A stretch of 64,000 nt of DNA, from contig NZ_BMYO01000001.1 in NCBI RefSeq assembly GCF_014652315.1, positions 558,001 through 622,000 of the forward strand, given 5' to 3'. The stretch is from Jeongeupia chitinilytica (GTDB lineage: Bacteria; Pseudomonadota; Gammaproteobacteria; Burkholderiales; Chitinibacteraceae). This document shows positions 1 to 7,823 of this stretch, piece after piece (the stretch's first letter is position 1; each line of letters opens with the position of its first letter). The position numbers and the translations under genes are program-made. The notes beneath the pieces are model-generated. The model searched no databases. It had not been told where the DNA came from and saw nothing but the letters and a program-made list of their open reading frames with translations.

Positions 1-313
1 TGTAGTCGTCCGCATGGCGCACCGGCGTGGCGCGCGACCGGTTCCACCGCCACAGCAGCGTGCCGGCCGCCAGACCGCCCAGCATCGGCGTGACGATGCG
101 CTGCCATGCCGGCAATCCGCGTGCGGCCGCGACCAGCCCGTCGCTATGACCGTACAGCCACGTTTCGGCGTGTTCGAGCACCTGATGGAAGACCCAGACC
201 GCCAGTGCACCGATCACGCCGGCGGCAATCGCAGCGAGTACGCGCAGCAGTTGCGGATCAAGCCGGCCGGCCGGGCCGGAGCGCAGTTTGGCCAGTCGCA
301 CGGAGGCGGGCAT
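1..313 (-). CDS. ClC-family chloride channel/transporter, N-terminal part (cut by window edge)
   Basis: Reading leftward from an ATG at 313-311, the frame is open to the window edge for 104 codons. It begins MPASVRLAKLRSG and has a hydrophobic helix at about residues 24-45. A stretch like PAWQRIVTPMLGGLAAG follows near residues 70-86. That loop-helix pattern is typical of the first helices of bacterial ClcB-type voltage-gated chloride channels or H+/Cl- antiporters in the inner membrane. The selectivity motifs (GSGIP, GREGP) lie beyond the edge and cannot be checked. The family call rests on the N-terminus alone. It is transcribed away from the neighbouring NADP-binding gene's 3' end. Confidence 0.6.
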   Translation of the reverse strand, partial: MPASVRLAKLRSGPAGRLDPQLLRVLAAIAAGVIGALAVWVFHQVLEHAETWLYGHSDGLVAAARGLPAWQRIVTPMLGGLAAGTLLWRWNRSRATPVRHADDY

Positions 314-472
314 CGGATTCTCGCGGTTCGTGCCGGTCTGGCACGCGGCTCTACTTTAAAGCCTGCCGGCGTTCTTTTCATCGTCGCGGTGGCGGACCGG
401 ACTGCCGGCGCAGGGGATGGCAGGGGATGAAAAAACCACGCGGTGCGCGTGGCTTGTGTGCTGTGGCGGGCT

Positions 473-1120
473 TCAGGTGCTGCTGTGCAGCAGCTTGAAC
501 GCGTGGGTCCACTCGTTGCGCAGGAAGCCCGGAATGCACCACAGCATGCACAGCGGTTCGATCGCACGCGCGGCTTCGGCCGTACCCATGTCGGCCACCT
601 CCCAGCCGAACTGGTCGAGCAGGCCACCGACCGTCTGCTTTGCACCGGCATCGTTGCCACAGATGAACATGGTCGGTTTTCCGCCCGGAAACTGCGGGTT
701 GACCATGCGGTTGTTGCCGACCGAGTTGAATGCCTTGACGAAATGCACGCCGGCAAACTGCCGCTGGTGCCGCTCCAGCAGCGAATCGTCGAGGTTGGTG
801 AAGAACCTGAGCACGCCGTTGTCCGGCGGTGCGTCGGCGATAGGGTTGGTGGTGTCGATGACCGGCTTGCCGGCGAGATTTGCGGCGCCCGCAGCGTCCA
901 GCACGGCCGCTGCTGCATCTCCCTTGACGGCAAGGACGACGACATCGCCGAAAGCCGCGGTCTCGGCAAAGCTGCCGGTCCGGCCTTGCGGGTGGTCGCC
1001 GGCCCATTGCGCCAGCTTTTGCGTGTCGCGCGTACCGACCATCGTGTCATGGCCATGCTGGAGGAAACCGCTGGCCAGTGTCTTGGCCACATCGCCCGAT
1101 CCGAGAACTCCGATTTTCAT
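473..1120 (-). CDS. NADPH-dependent F420 reductase-like / NAD(P)-binding oxidoreductase
   Basis: A 215-aa protein starting MKIGVLGSGDVAKTLASG, a Rossmann GxGxxA dinucleotide-binding turn at residues 6-11. It is followed by a strand-rich N-terminal domain and a helical C-terminal part containing VKAFNSVGNN, which is characteristic of the NADPH-dependent F420 reductase-like family (COG2085). Such proteins are cytosolic; outside F420 producers the substrate is usually unknown. The frame is open further upstream, but the ATG at 1120 has an AGGAG sequence seven bases before it and opens directly on the Rossmann motif, so that start is chosen. A single gene, back to back with the kinase gene at 1369. 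Confidence 0.8.
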   Translation of the reverse strand: MKIGVLGSGDVAKTLASGFLQHGHDTMVGTRDTQKLAQWAGDHPQGRTGSFAETAAFGDVVVLAVKGDAAAAVLDAAGAANLAGKPVIDTTNPIADAPPDNGVLRFFTNLDDSLLERHQRQFAGVHFVKAFNSVGNNRMVNPQFPGGKPTMFICGNDAGAKQTVGGLLDQFGWEVADMGTAEAARAIEPLCMLWCIPGFLRNEWTHAFKLLHSST

Positions 1121-1368
1121 TGCAACGCTCCTGTGATTGAGTTGCCGCTTTCCGGACGGCGGTCCACCGATGCCGGGCGGCGCACCGCTGCGGCTCATCC
1201 GCGCCGATGCCGTCGTCATGGTGGCGTATGCCGCCGGGCCGGGCGTTGGCCGAGCTTGCCCTTGACGTAACTGCAACGAAGCCGGCAAGCCGTGGCGCGC
1301 GGCGGTTCGTGCCGCCGGCCACGCTGCAGGATCGCGTGCTCGCGCGGCGCATCGCTTACAATCGGCCG

Positions 1369-2352
1369 ATGAACACCACTCCGTACGCCACGCTCACACC
1401 CGATACCGTGCTCGATTCGCTCGATGCCGTCGGCCTTGCCACCTCCGGCCATCTGCTGACGCTGAACAGCTTCGAGAACCGCGTCTTCCAGGTCGGCATC
1501 GACGATGGCGCGCCGCTGATCGCCAAGTTCTATCGCCCGGGGCGCTGGAGCGACGCGCAGATCCTCGAGGAACACGCGTTCACCGCCGAGCTGGCGGCAC
1601 TGGAAATTCCGGCCGTGCCGCCGCTGGAAATCAACGGCCGCACGCTGAACACCGGCATCGACGGCTTCCGTTTCGCGGTCTTCCCACGTCAGGGCGGTCG
1701 TGCGCCGGAGCTCGACCGTGAGGGCACGCTTGAATGGCTGGGCCGCTTCCTCGGCCGCATCCATGCCGTCGGCGGAACGCGGCCGTTCGAACACCGGCCG
1801 GCGCTGACGCCGGCGTCATTCGGCGAAACGCCGAGCCGCTGGCTGATCGACTCGGGCTTCATTCCGCTCGAGCTGAAGACGGCCTACCAGCAGGTAATCG
1901 TCGATGCGCTGGCGAGTGTATCGCAAGCGTTTGAACGCGCTGGCAACGTCAAGGCGATCCGGCTGCACGGCGACTGCCACCTCGGCAACGTGCTGTGGAC
2001 GGACGGCGGCCCGCACTTCGTCGACTTCGACGACGCGCGCAGCGGCCCGGCGGTGCAGGACCTGTGGATGCTGCTGTCGGGGGAACGGCACGAACGCATT
2101 TCGCAGCTGGCCGACCTGCTTGCCGGTTACGAGGACTTCTGCGATTTCGACGCGCGCGAGCTGCATCTGGTCGAGGCCATGCGCACCTTGCGGCAGATCC
2201 ACTACGCCGGCTGGCTGGCCCAGCGCTGGGACGATCCGGCCTTCCCGGCGGCATTTCCGTGGTTCAACACCATGAACTACTGGCAGGAACACATCTACGC
2301 GCTGCGCGAGCAGATCGAGGCGATGGCCGAGCCGCCGCTGTGGCCGGTTTGA
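1369..2352 (+). CDS. srkA: stress response serine/threonine kinase (SrkA/YihE family)
   Basis: A 327-aa protein, the same size as E. coli SrkA (328). It carries the aminoglycoside-phosphotransferase/kinase fold: the LHGDCHLGNVLW catalytic-loop motif near residues 202-213 and HFVDFDDARSGP near 221-232, with the metal-binding Asp. SrkA is a cytosolic Ser/Thr kinase linked to envelope and oxidative stress survival in enterobacteria. The frame is open 54 codons upstream, but the alignment-compatible start is MNTTPYATL at 1369, preceded by a -10-like ttacaat. Family membership is strong; the physiological substrate is not known from sequence. Confidence 0.85.
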   Translation: MNTTPYATLTPDTVLDSLDAVGLATSGHLLTLNSFENRVFQVGIDDGAPLIAKFYRPGRWSDAQILEEHAFTAELAALEIPAVPPLEINGRTLNTGIDGFRFAVFPRQGGRAPELDREGTLEWLGRFLGRIHAVGGTRPFEHRPALTPASFGETPSRWLIDSGFIPLELKTAYQQVIVDALASVSQAFERAGNVKAIRLHGDCHLGNVLWTDGGPHFVDFDDARSGPAVQDLWMLLSGERHERISQLADLLAGYEDFCDFDARELHLVEAMRTLRQIHYAGWLAQRWDDPAFPAAFPWFNTMNYWQEHIYALREQIEAMAEPPLWPV

Positions 2353-2396
2353 GCCTGGTTGCGGTGCCAGATCTATTTTTCCGACGAAGAATTGCC

Positions 2397-3401
2397 ATGA
2401 TTCGCATGTTGTTTGCGACCGTTTTAGCGCTCGGCCAGATGCCGGTTTGGGCAGATGACAGCCCGCAGCCCATGGCGACCATGGTTCAACCGCGCGTACC
2501 CACTCGACCGGAGTATCCGAAAACATCCCGCGAGAAAGGCGAAGAAGGTCTGGTGCAGGTCTTGGTCAACGTGCGGAAGGATGGCAGTGTTGAAGACACC
2601 TCGATCAGGCTCAGCTCGGGATTTCCGGCGCTGGATGCCTCGGCGCAGAAATACGCCGCATCGCTTCGGTATGTTCCGGCCAAGCTGAAAAGCGGCGAAT
2701 CAATCGGGACGAAGGTCATTGTGCCGATCGATTTCAAGCTTAATGACAATCGCGACGCCTTCAAACTGGATAAATTTGCCGATCCCGACGTACTGATGAT
2801 CCGCATCGGCAAGATATATACCGGCTTGGGACGTGATCTTGGTGCGGCAGTACTGCGGCAAGCGGCCGCTGCGCCCCGGTTCATCATTCTGGATTTGCGT
2901 GGCAATACCGGCGGCACGATGTACGATGCTGTCGTGCTTGCGTCGGCGTTTCTGCCCGACGGGCTCACGCTGGCGACGCTGAAACGCAGTGACAAAGATG
3001 CGCCAGTTCGTCTCCGGTCCGGCTCTGACTTTTACAAGAAATTCTACAAAACACCCGACCCGCTCGCGGAACTCCCAGCCTATTTCAAGACCGTGCCGGT
3101 AGGGGTGTTGGTGAATCAGAAAACAGCGTGGTCTGCCGAGCTTGTCGCCTCCGCTTTGCAGCATTACCAAAGGGCGACGATCGTTGGCAGCAACACTGCC
3201 GGTGATGCTTCGATGCTGTTGGGCCAGTTCAGGGTTGAATGGCTTGATGCCGGCAGCAGGTCGATCGCCGGCCGTGGCGTTGTTCCCGATGTGCCGTGGC
3301 ACAGCTTGAACATTGGTGAGGAGATGCCCGATATCGCCGTTGTCGAAGCCGTGTCGGTCTATCTTGAGCGGATGTCGGCACCGGCAGCTAGTACGGACTG
3401 A
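2397..3401 (+). CDS. secreted TonB C-terminal domain / S41 peptidase-like fusion protein
   Basis: A 334-aa protein with a signal peptide (residues 1-19, cleavage after VWA). Residues about 30-115 look like a TonB C-terminal domain (PEYPKTSREKGEEG, later VQVLVNVRKDGSVED and VIVPIDFKL). Residues about 125-325 resemble a C-terminal-processing peptidase (S41) core: DLRGNTGGT at 166-174 and VLVNQKTAWSAEL, with the expected nucleophile Ser246. Where CtpA enzymes have the catalytic lysine, this protein has GSNTAGDAS with Asp270, so it is either an S41B-like variant or inactive. No PDZ domain is evident. There is no N-terminal anchor or Pro-rich spacer, so it is not an ordinary TonB. The start at 2397 follows a weak acgaaga. 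Exact role unknown. Confidence 0.65.
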   Translation: MIRMLFATVLALGQMPVWADDSPQPMATMVQPRVPTRPEYPKTSREKGEEGLVQVLVNVRKDGSVEDTSIRLSSGFPALDASAQKYAASLRYVPAKLKSGESIGTKVIVPIDFKLNDNRDAFKLDKFADPDVLMIRIGKIYTGLGRDLGAAVLRQAAAAPRFIILDLRGNTGGTMYDAVVLASAFLPDGLTLATLKRSDKDAPVRLRSGSDFYKKFYKTPDPLAELPAYFKTVPVGVLVNQKTAWSAELVASALQHYQRATIVGSNTAGDASMLLGQFRVEWLDAGSRSIAGRGVVPDVPWHSLNIGEEMPDIAVVEAVSVYLERMSAPAASTD

Positions 3402-3684
3402 CAAGTGCCGTAGCGCTGTCATTGCTTCCTTGTGCAAGGATGCATCTTGCGAACGATACCGACGATCGTTGCTACGGGCTGGCTGGCCGGAATGGCGGCG
3501 TGACCAGCGCTGTCGAGTGCGGGTACGCACACCTGCTGTGTGTTTTGCGTCCCGCTTACTGCGGTTGGATGAACTGGTTAAACCGGTTTGAGGATGGGTA
3601 AACCCTGATTTTCTCCGATGTTGCCCGGCGCTAGTGTGCGGGCAGGGCGCCCGTTCGGGTCGTCATCGTTTCCGGAGTTTGCGC

Positions 3685-4149
3685 ATGAACCGAACCCTTT
3701 TGAGCGCCGTGTTGCTGCTGCTGCCGGTGGCCGCGCTGGCAATCGACACCTCGGCGCCGGTCGAGCTGCAGGCCGAGCAGGCCAGGGCCCGTGATGCACG
3801 TGCCCGCGCCGTGGCTGCATCTGCTGCGTCCTCCGCGGTGGCCGCGCCCAAACCGGCAACTGTCGCCGCACCGGTGGCGCCGGTTGTCGCCACGCCGGTT
3901 CCGGTGGTGTTGCCGGCCGAACCGTTGCGTCCCGCAGCCCCCTCCGTGGCACAACCGATTGCCGGAACGGCGCAGGCCAGCGCGCCGGCTGCCGCAGCCG
4001 GTACACCGACGGCCGCCAAGGGCAGCAGCTGGACCGACCGGATCACCGGCAAGGTGCAGATCGAGGATTGGGCCAGTTCGGACCTGCCGCTGCAGGGCGG
4101 TGCGATCAACGCGGTGATTGACGCCAAGGCTGCCGCTGGCGAAGACTAG
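3685..4149 (+). CDS. Ala/Pro-rich exported protein of unknown function
   Basis: A 154-aa protein with a clear signal peptide (MNRTLLSAVLLLLPVAALA, cleavage near residue 19). A long Ala/Val/Pro-rich low-complexity segment spans about residues 35-105. A short more ordered tail follows (SSWTDRITGKVQIEDW and a terminal helix). I recognise no domain. It ends 42 bp before the response-regulator gene in the same direction, so it may be the first gene of the two-component operon and serve as a periplasmic partner of the sensor; this is inferred from position only. A GGAG lies upstream of the ATG. Confidence 0.6.
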   Translation: MNRTLLSAVLLLLPVAALAIDTSAPVELQAEQARARDARARAVAASAASSAVAAPKPATVAAPVAPVVATPVPVVLPAEPLRPAAPSVAQPIAGTAQASAPAAAAGTPTAAKGSSWTDRITGKVQIEDWASSDLPLQGGAINAVIDAKAAAGED

Positions 4150-4191
4150 CCGGATTCCGACTTTCGCCGGCAGACCGCCGGCCTGCCCACC

Positions 4192-4866
4192 ATGCGACTG
4201 CTGCTGGCCGAAGACGACGACATGATCGGCCGTCACCTTGAAGCCGGATTGCGCGACGCCGGTTTCAGCGTCGACCGCGCCACCGACGGCGTGGCGGCCG
4301 ATCTGGCTTTGCAGCAGCAGGAGTACGGGCTGGTGCTGCTCGATCTGGGCCTGCCGCGCGCCGACGGCCTGACCGTGCTGCGCCAGTTGCGCCAGCGCGG
4401 CAGTGCCACGCCGGTGCTGATCCTGACCGCGCGTGACGCCGTGTCCGACCGTATCGCCGGGCTGGATGCCGGGGCCGACGACTATCTCGTCAAACCCTTC
4501 GATTTCGACGAGCTGCTGGCGCGCATCCGCGCGGTGCAGCGCCGTCACGCCGGCCGTGCCAGTCCGCTGTTCGAGCACGGTGCGCTCCGGCTCGATCTGG
4601 CCAGCCATCAGGTCTGGCTGGGCGAGCGCGAGGTGCCGCTGTCGGCACGCGAATACGCGCTGCTGTTCGAGCTGCTGCAGAAACCCGGCACGCCGCTGTC
4701 GCGGGCACGGCTGGAAAACCGGCTGTACGGCTGGGACGAGGAAGTCGCCAGCAACGCGGTTGAAGTGCATATCCATGCGTTGCGGCGCAAGCTCGGTGCG
4801 GCGTGGATACTCAATCTGCGCGGCGTCGGCTACTACGTGCCCAAACAGCCGCCGGAGGCCGCATGA
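4192..4866 (+). CDS. OmpR/PhoB-family response regulator (QseB/PmrA type)
   Basis: A 224-aa regulator. The receiver domain (1-115) has the acidic pocket EDDD at 7-10, phospho-acceptor Asp51 in LLDLGLP, and Lys in VKPFDFDEL. The winged-helix DNA-binding domain (about 128-220) ends with the usual NAVEVHIHALRRKLG and LRGVGYYVP. Length and sequence style fit the QseB/PmrA/TctD branch, whose members bind direct repeats of TTAAG type. The stop overlaps the start of the kinase gene (ATGA), so the pair is co-translated. A matching box is present before the degQ-like gene at 10735. Confidence 0.92.
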   Translation: MRLLLAEDDDMIGRHLEAGLRDAGFSVDRATDGVAADLALQQQEYGLVLLDLGLPRADGLTVLRQLRQRGSATPVLILTARDAVSDRIAGLDAGADDYLVKPFDFDELLARIRAVQRRHAGRASPLFEHGALRLDLASHQVWLGEREVPLSAREYALLFELLQKPGTPLSRARLENRLYGWDEEVASNAVEVHIHALRRKLGAAWILNLRGVGYYVPKQPPEAA

Positions 4867-6200
4867 GCTCGCTGCGTCGGCAACTGATGCTGATGCTGCT
4901 CGGCGGCATGGCGCTGGTCATCGCCGTCGCTGCTGCGCTGGCCTTCCACCGTACCCGCAACGAAGCCAACGAGCTGTTCGACTACCAGCTGCGCCAGCTG
5001 GCGCTGTCGGTGGTCAACCAGACCTTCATCCCCGGCCGCTCGTCGCTGCGAACCACGGCCGGCTTCGATTTCGTTATCCAGGTCTGGGACCCGGACGGCG
5101 TGCAGCTTTACTACTCGCACCCGCACCGCGTGCTGCCGGCGCAGGTCCAGCTCGGCTACGCCATCGCGGCGACCAGCGAGGGCGACTGGCGCACCTATGC
5201 CGTCGCCGTGCCGGGCAAGGTGATCCAGATCGCCCAGCCGATGCAGACGCGCAACCGGCTTGCACTGAATACCGCCTGGCGCACCACGGTGCCGCTGCTG
5301 ATCGCCTTGCCGCTGCTGCTGCTCGGTGCCTGGTGGGTGATCGGCCGGGCGCTGCGGCCGCTGGAAGCGTTGCGCCGCGAAGTGGCCGCGCGTACGCCGG
5401 ATGCGCTGGCGCCGCTGCCGGCGAATCTGGCGCCCGACGAAGTCCAGCCGCTGATCGACGAAACCAACCGCCTGCTGTTGCGACTGGGCGATGCGCTGGC
5501 CGCGCAACGCGCCTTCACCGCTAACGCCGCGCACGAACTGCGCACGCCGCTGGCGGCGCTGCAGCTGCAGCTCGCCAGTCTGGAGCGCGCACCGGACGAT
5601 GCCGGCCGTGCCGCGGCGATTGCCGAACTCAAGGCCGGCCTCGCCCGTGCCGGCCACATGCTGAACCAGTTGCTGACGTTGGCGCGCAACGAAACCGCAT
5701 CCGAACACACGGTGCTGGTGCTGGCGCCCGTCGTGACGGCCGTGCTCGCCGAACAGGCGCCGCTGGCCATCGCCGCCGGGCTTGATCTGGGCGCCACTGA
5801 CATCGATCCCGAGCTGCAGGTACTTGGCGATGCGGATGCACTGCGCTCGCTGGTCGCCAACCTCGTCGGCAACGCCATCCGCTACACCCCGAGCGGTGGC
5901 CGGATCGACGTTGCACTGCGCCGCATCGACGCGGACGGCGAGGGCCGCGCGCAACTCACCGTCGCCGACAGCGGCCCCGGCATCCCCGAAGCCGAGCGTG
6001 AACAGGTGTTTCAGCGCTTCTACCGCCGCCCGGGTAGCGCCGGCGCGGGCAGCGGCCTCGGGCTGGCGATCGTTCGCGCCGTGGCCGAAGCGCACCGGGC
6101 AAAAGTCTCGCTGCGCGCGTCGCCGCTGGGCGGGTTGCTGGTGACCGTAGTGCTGCCGCAAGCCCCGCATGGAGCCACACAGCGCTCACCCATCCAGTAA
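4863..6200 (+). CDS. sensor histidine kinase (QseC/PmrB type)
   Basis: A 445-aa inner-membrane kinase. Transmembrane helix 1 is at about residues 10-28, a periplasmic domain spans about 30-138, and transmembrane helix 2 is at about 142-161. A HAMP-like linker follows, then the H-box FTANAAHELRTPL with phospho-accepting His224. The ATP-binding domain has an N-box (GNAIRYTP), a G1 box (DSGPGIPE) and a G2 box (GSGLGLAIV). The start at 4863 overlaps the regulator's stop by four bases. The stimulus cannot be read from the sequence; relatives sense cations, quinones or catecholamines. It is the last core gene before the cassette array. Confidence 0.92.
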   Translation: MSSLRRQLMLMLLGGMALVIAVAAALAFHRTRNEANELFDYQLRQLALSVVNQTFIPGRSSLRTTAGFDFVIQVWDPDGVQLYYSHPHRVLPAQVQLGYAIAATSEGDWRTYAVAVPGKVIQIAQPMQTRNRLALNTAWRTTVPLLIALPLLLLGAWWVIGRALRPLEALRREVAARTPDALAPLPANLAPDEVQPLIDETNRLLLRLGDALAAQRAFTANAAHELRTPLAALQLQLASLERAPDDAGRAAAIAELKAGLARAGHMLNQLLTLARNETASEHTVLVLAPVVTAVLAEQAPLAIAAGLDLGATDIDPELQVLGDADALRSLVANLVGNAIRYTPSGGRIDVALRRIDADGEGRAQLTVADSGPGIPEAEREQVFQRFYRRPGSAGAGSGLGLAIVRAVAEAHRAKVSLRASPLGGLLVTVVLPQAPHGATQRSPIQ

Positions 6201-6522
6201 AGGTTGTTTTGCTGTCGCAAAATCAATGAAAAATTGACTGGCCATGAATGAATTGGCAAAAAGGGCTGCCCCTCGCGCTACGATTCTGCATCGCACACAG
6301 GCTGCCAGTACTTGGCGGGTGAATGAAGTCAGCGTGTAAGCATGGTGCGTCTGGCTTTTTATTGGACAAGCCGGAAGAGGTGGGTGTGCGCTGGTAGCTG
6401 ATTGATTTTATTTGTTTTTTTGTGGTTGCTTGGCTTTTTCAATCAATTTTTGGCGTTTGTCGCCGATGTTATAACGACAGATGTCGCGATATTTTTTTAT
6501 GCGCCATGGTGCATACACCACG
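6201..6522. other. AT-rich gene-free stretch at the left edge of the cassette array
   Basis: About 320 bp without a convincing gene, changing from core composition to strongly AT-rich with T-runs near 6400-6450. No integrase gene or integrase fragment is visible. The sequence gatgttataacgac at 6466-6479 vaguely recalls attI sites, and TTATAA at 6469-6474 could act as a -10 for a cassette promoter, but no good -35 sits 16-18 bp upstream. The stretch ends at GTTAGAT (6522-6528), the left boundary of cassette 1. Confidence 0.5.
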
Positions 6523-6537
6523 TTAGATGGCTTTAGC

Positions 6538-6963
6538 ATGAGCAGGGCTCCGATGCGTCACCAACTCATAGAACAATTTGTAAATGAAATAATTCGTATG
6601 CTTCAACTTCACGAGTTTTTTCAAGAGAGTCCCCAGTATTTTCACTGGAAAATTATCGAAAACACCGCACTACTTCATGATCTTCAAGCGGCTGCCGCAG
6701 CAACTTGCATCGACAACACCCCTACAATGATTCTCGCGAATGATTGGGATTTGGAGTGTGACTCATATGCGATTGCCCACGAGACAATTCATTTAGCTCA
6801 AATCCTGAAAGGTGACCTAGTGCCAATACCGCATGACGGTGCAAATGTTATGTGGAAAGGAAAGAAATTTCGCATCCTGAATGGCGATGCAGAAGACTAT
6901 TACTCAGCCCAACCTTGGGAAGGCGAAGCCAGGGAATTTCTGAATAAATTGGGCGCCATCTAA
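6538..6963 (+). CDS. cassette 1 protein with HExxH motif, putative metallopeptidase-like
   Basis: A 141-aa hypothetical protein. Residues 81-85 read HETIH inside a predicted helix (SYAIAHETIHLAQIL), the zinc-metallopeptidase HExxH pattern. A downstream QPWEGEAREF (about 125-134) offers a possible third ligand, Glu130. No signal peptide or membrane helix. The frame is open from an ATG at 6481, but the cassette boundary at 6522/6523 lies between that ATG and this one. The start at 6538 is therefore the only one carried by the mobile unit. No strong Shine-Dalgarno is seen. Function unproven; proteolytic activity is inferred from the motif only. Confidence 0.7.
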   Translation: MSRAPMRHQLIEQFVNEIIRMLQLHEFFQESPQYFHWKIIENTALLHDLQAAAAATCIDNTPTMILANDWDLECDSYAIAHETIHLAQILKGDLVPIPHDGANVMWKGKKFRILNGDAEDYYSAQPWEGEAREFLNKLGAI

Positions 6964-7017
6964 CACTTCAGTCAAACGGGACCGGCTAAACCCGGCCCGT
7001 TACTTCAAACGTTAGGC
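6958..7017 (+). repeat. attC site 1
   Basis: 60-bp recombination site. R'' is ATCTAAC (6958-6964) and R' is GTTAGGC (7011-7017). The middle folds as GGG, an unpaired A, CCGG, loop, CCGG, CCC. The bulged A is the extrahelical base typical of attC bottom-strand hairpins. R'' is complementary to GTTAGAT at 6522-6528, the start of its own cassette. Confidence 0.9.
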
Positions 7018-7033
7018 ATTTCAAGGTTGTCGC

Positions 7034-7438
7034 ATGGAAACAATTTACACGCTGACCGAAAATCATGTAACCCAACTCCATGAACTCTATCAACAGGAGT
7101 CGTGGACACAGGGGCGCTCACTGGAGGATACAAAGAAAGTAGTCAATGGATCTCAAATTTGTATTGGCCTTATAAATGAAGCAAATGACCTCGTAGGTTT
7201 TGCTCGCGTTATTACCGACTACACATTTAAGGCAATGATTCTTGATGTCATCGTGCGCAATCAAGAAAGAGGAAAAGGCCTCGGAGGCAAACTCCTCTCA
7301 ACAATCAAAGAGCACAGCCAATTGGTTGCTGTAAAGCACATTGAGTTGTACTGTCGGCCAGAGCTATTAGGCTTTTATTCTAGACATGGCTTTTCGACAG
7401 CTATTCCAATGCAGCTGATGAGGGTGAGCAATGCCTAA
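7034..7438 (+). CDS. cassette 2: GNAT-family N-acetyltransferase
   Basis: A 134-aa single-domain GCN5-related acetyltransferase. Motif A with the acetyl-CoA pyrophosphate loop is RGKGLGGKLL at residues 79-88, preceded by the beta-4 strand MILDVIV. The C-terminus has the usual motif B aromatic (LGFYSRHGF, about 116-124). It is cytosolic and would transfer an acetyl group from acetyl-CoA to an amine; the substrate is unknown. An AAGG precedes the ATG. The stop codon TAA is part of the attC R'' box, as is common in cassettes. GNAT genes are frequent integron cargo. Confidence 0.88.
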   Translation: METIYTLTENHVTQLHELYQQESWTQGRSLEDTKKVVNGSQICIGLINEANDLVGFARVITDYTFKAMILDVIVRNQERGKGLGGKLLSTIKEHSQLVAVKHIELYCRPELLGFYSRHGFSTAIPMQLMRVSNA

Positions 7439-7492
7439 CACTTCCATCAACCGGGACCGGCTAACGCCGGCCCGTTATGTCAAACGTTAGGC
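7433..7492 (+). repeat. attC site 2
   Basis: 60-bp site with R'' GCCTAAC (7433-7439) and R' GTTAGGC (7486-7492), which are perfect complements. The inner arm is GGG-A-CCGGC, loop TAAC, GCCGG-CCC, with the bulged A. This is the best-formed attC of the array and the reference for the others. Confidence 0.93.
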
Positions 7493-7501
7493 ACCAGCGC
7501 C

Positions 7502-7765
7502 ATGGATACATCATGCGACGAAGGTCTTGTCATAATGCCAATGCCACCGCTTTGTTTAATTCTCCTTCACTTGGAGCGAAACAAAGGGGGGCCTTTAACT
7601 GAAGCTGAAGTTCTGGCTGTCCGTGGCTCCGCTGTGTGCATGACGGCGCCACGCTCCGTTCAACAATCCATGGAAGAGTCACGCGGCTATCGCGACCTGG
7701 ATTTGGAAAATGTGTGGAATGATTGGCTGAGGTTCAAAGCTTGGATGGCAGAATCAAATGCCTAA
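7502..7765 (+). CDS. cassette 3: small hypothetical protein
   Basis: An 87-aa protein with no signal peptide or membrane span. The N-terminal part is hydrophobic (MPPLCLILLHLERNKGG). The middle (PLTEAEVLAVRGSAVCM) and the end (RGYRDLDLENVWNDWLRF) look like a compact helical domain. An internal in-frame ATG at 7535 (MPMPPLCL) could be the true start. I recall similar short proteins only as uncharacterised entries and assign no function. The stop codon lies in the attC R'' box. Confidence 0.65.
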   Translation: MDTSCDEGLVIMPMPPLCLILLHLERNKGGPLTEAEVLAVRGSAVCMTAPRSVQQSMEESRGYRDLDLENVWNDWLRFKAWMAESNA

Positions 7766-7819
7766 CACTTCAGTCAATCGGGACCGGCTAACGCCCGCCA
7801 GTCAATTTCAACGTTAGGA
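7760..7819 (+). repeat. attC site 3
   Basis: 60-bp site, R'' GCCTAAC (7760-7766), R' GTTAGGA (7813-7819). The last six bases of R' belong to cassette 4, which explains why they differ from R''. The right side of the inner hairpin (gcccgcca) has diverged and pairs less well than in site 2. Confidence 0.85.
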
Positions 7820-7823
7820 CCTC

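Noticed and set aside
2397..3401. Ordinary TonB energy transducer
   Set aside because: It lacks the N-terminal anchor and Pro-rich spacer, and two thirds of the protein is an S41 peptidase-like fold.
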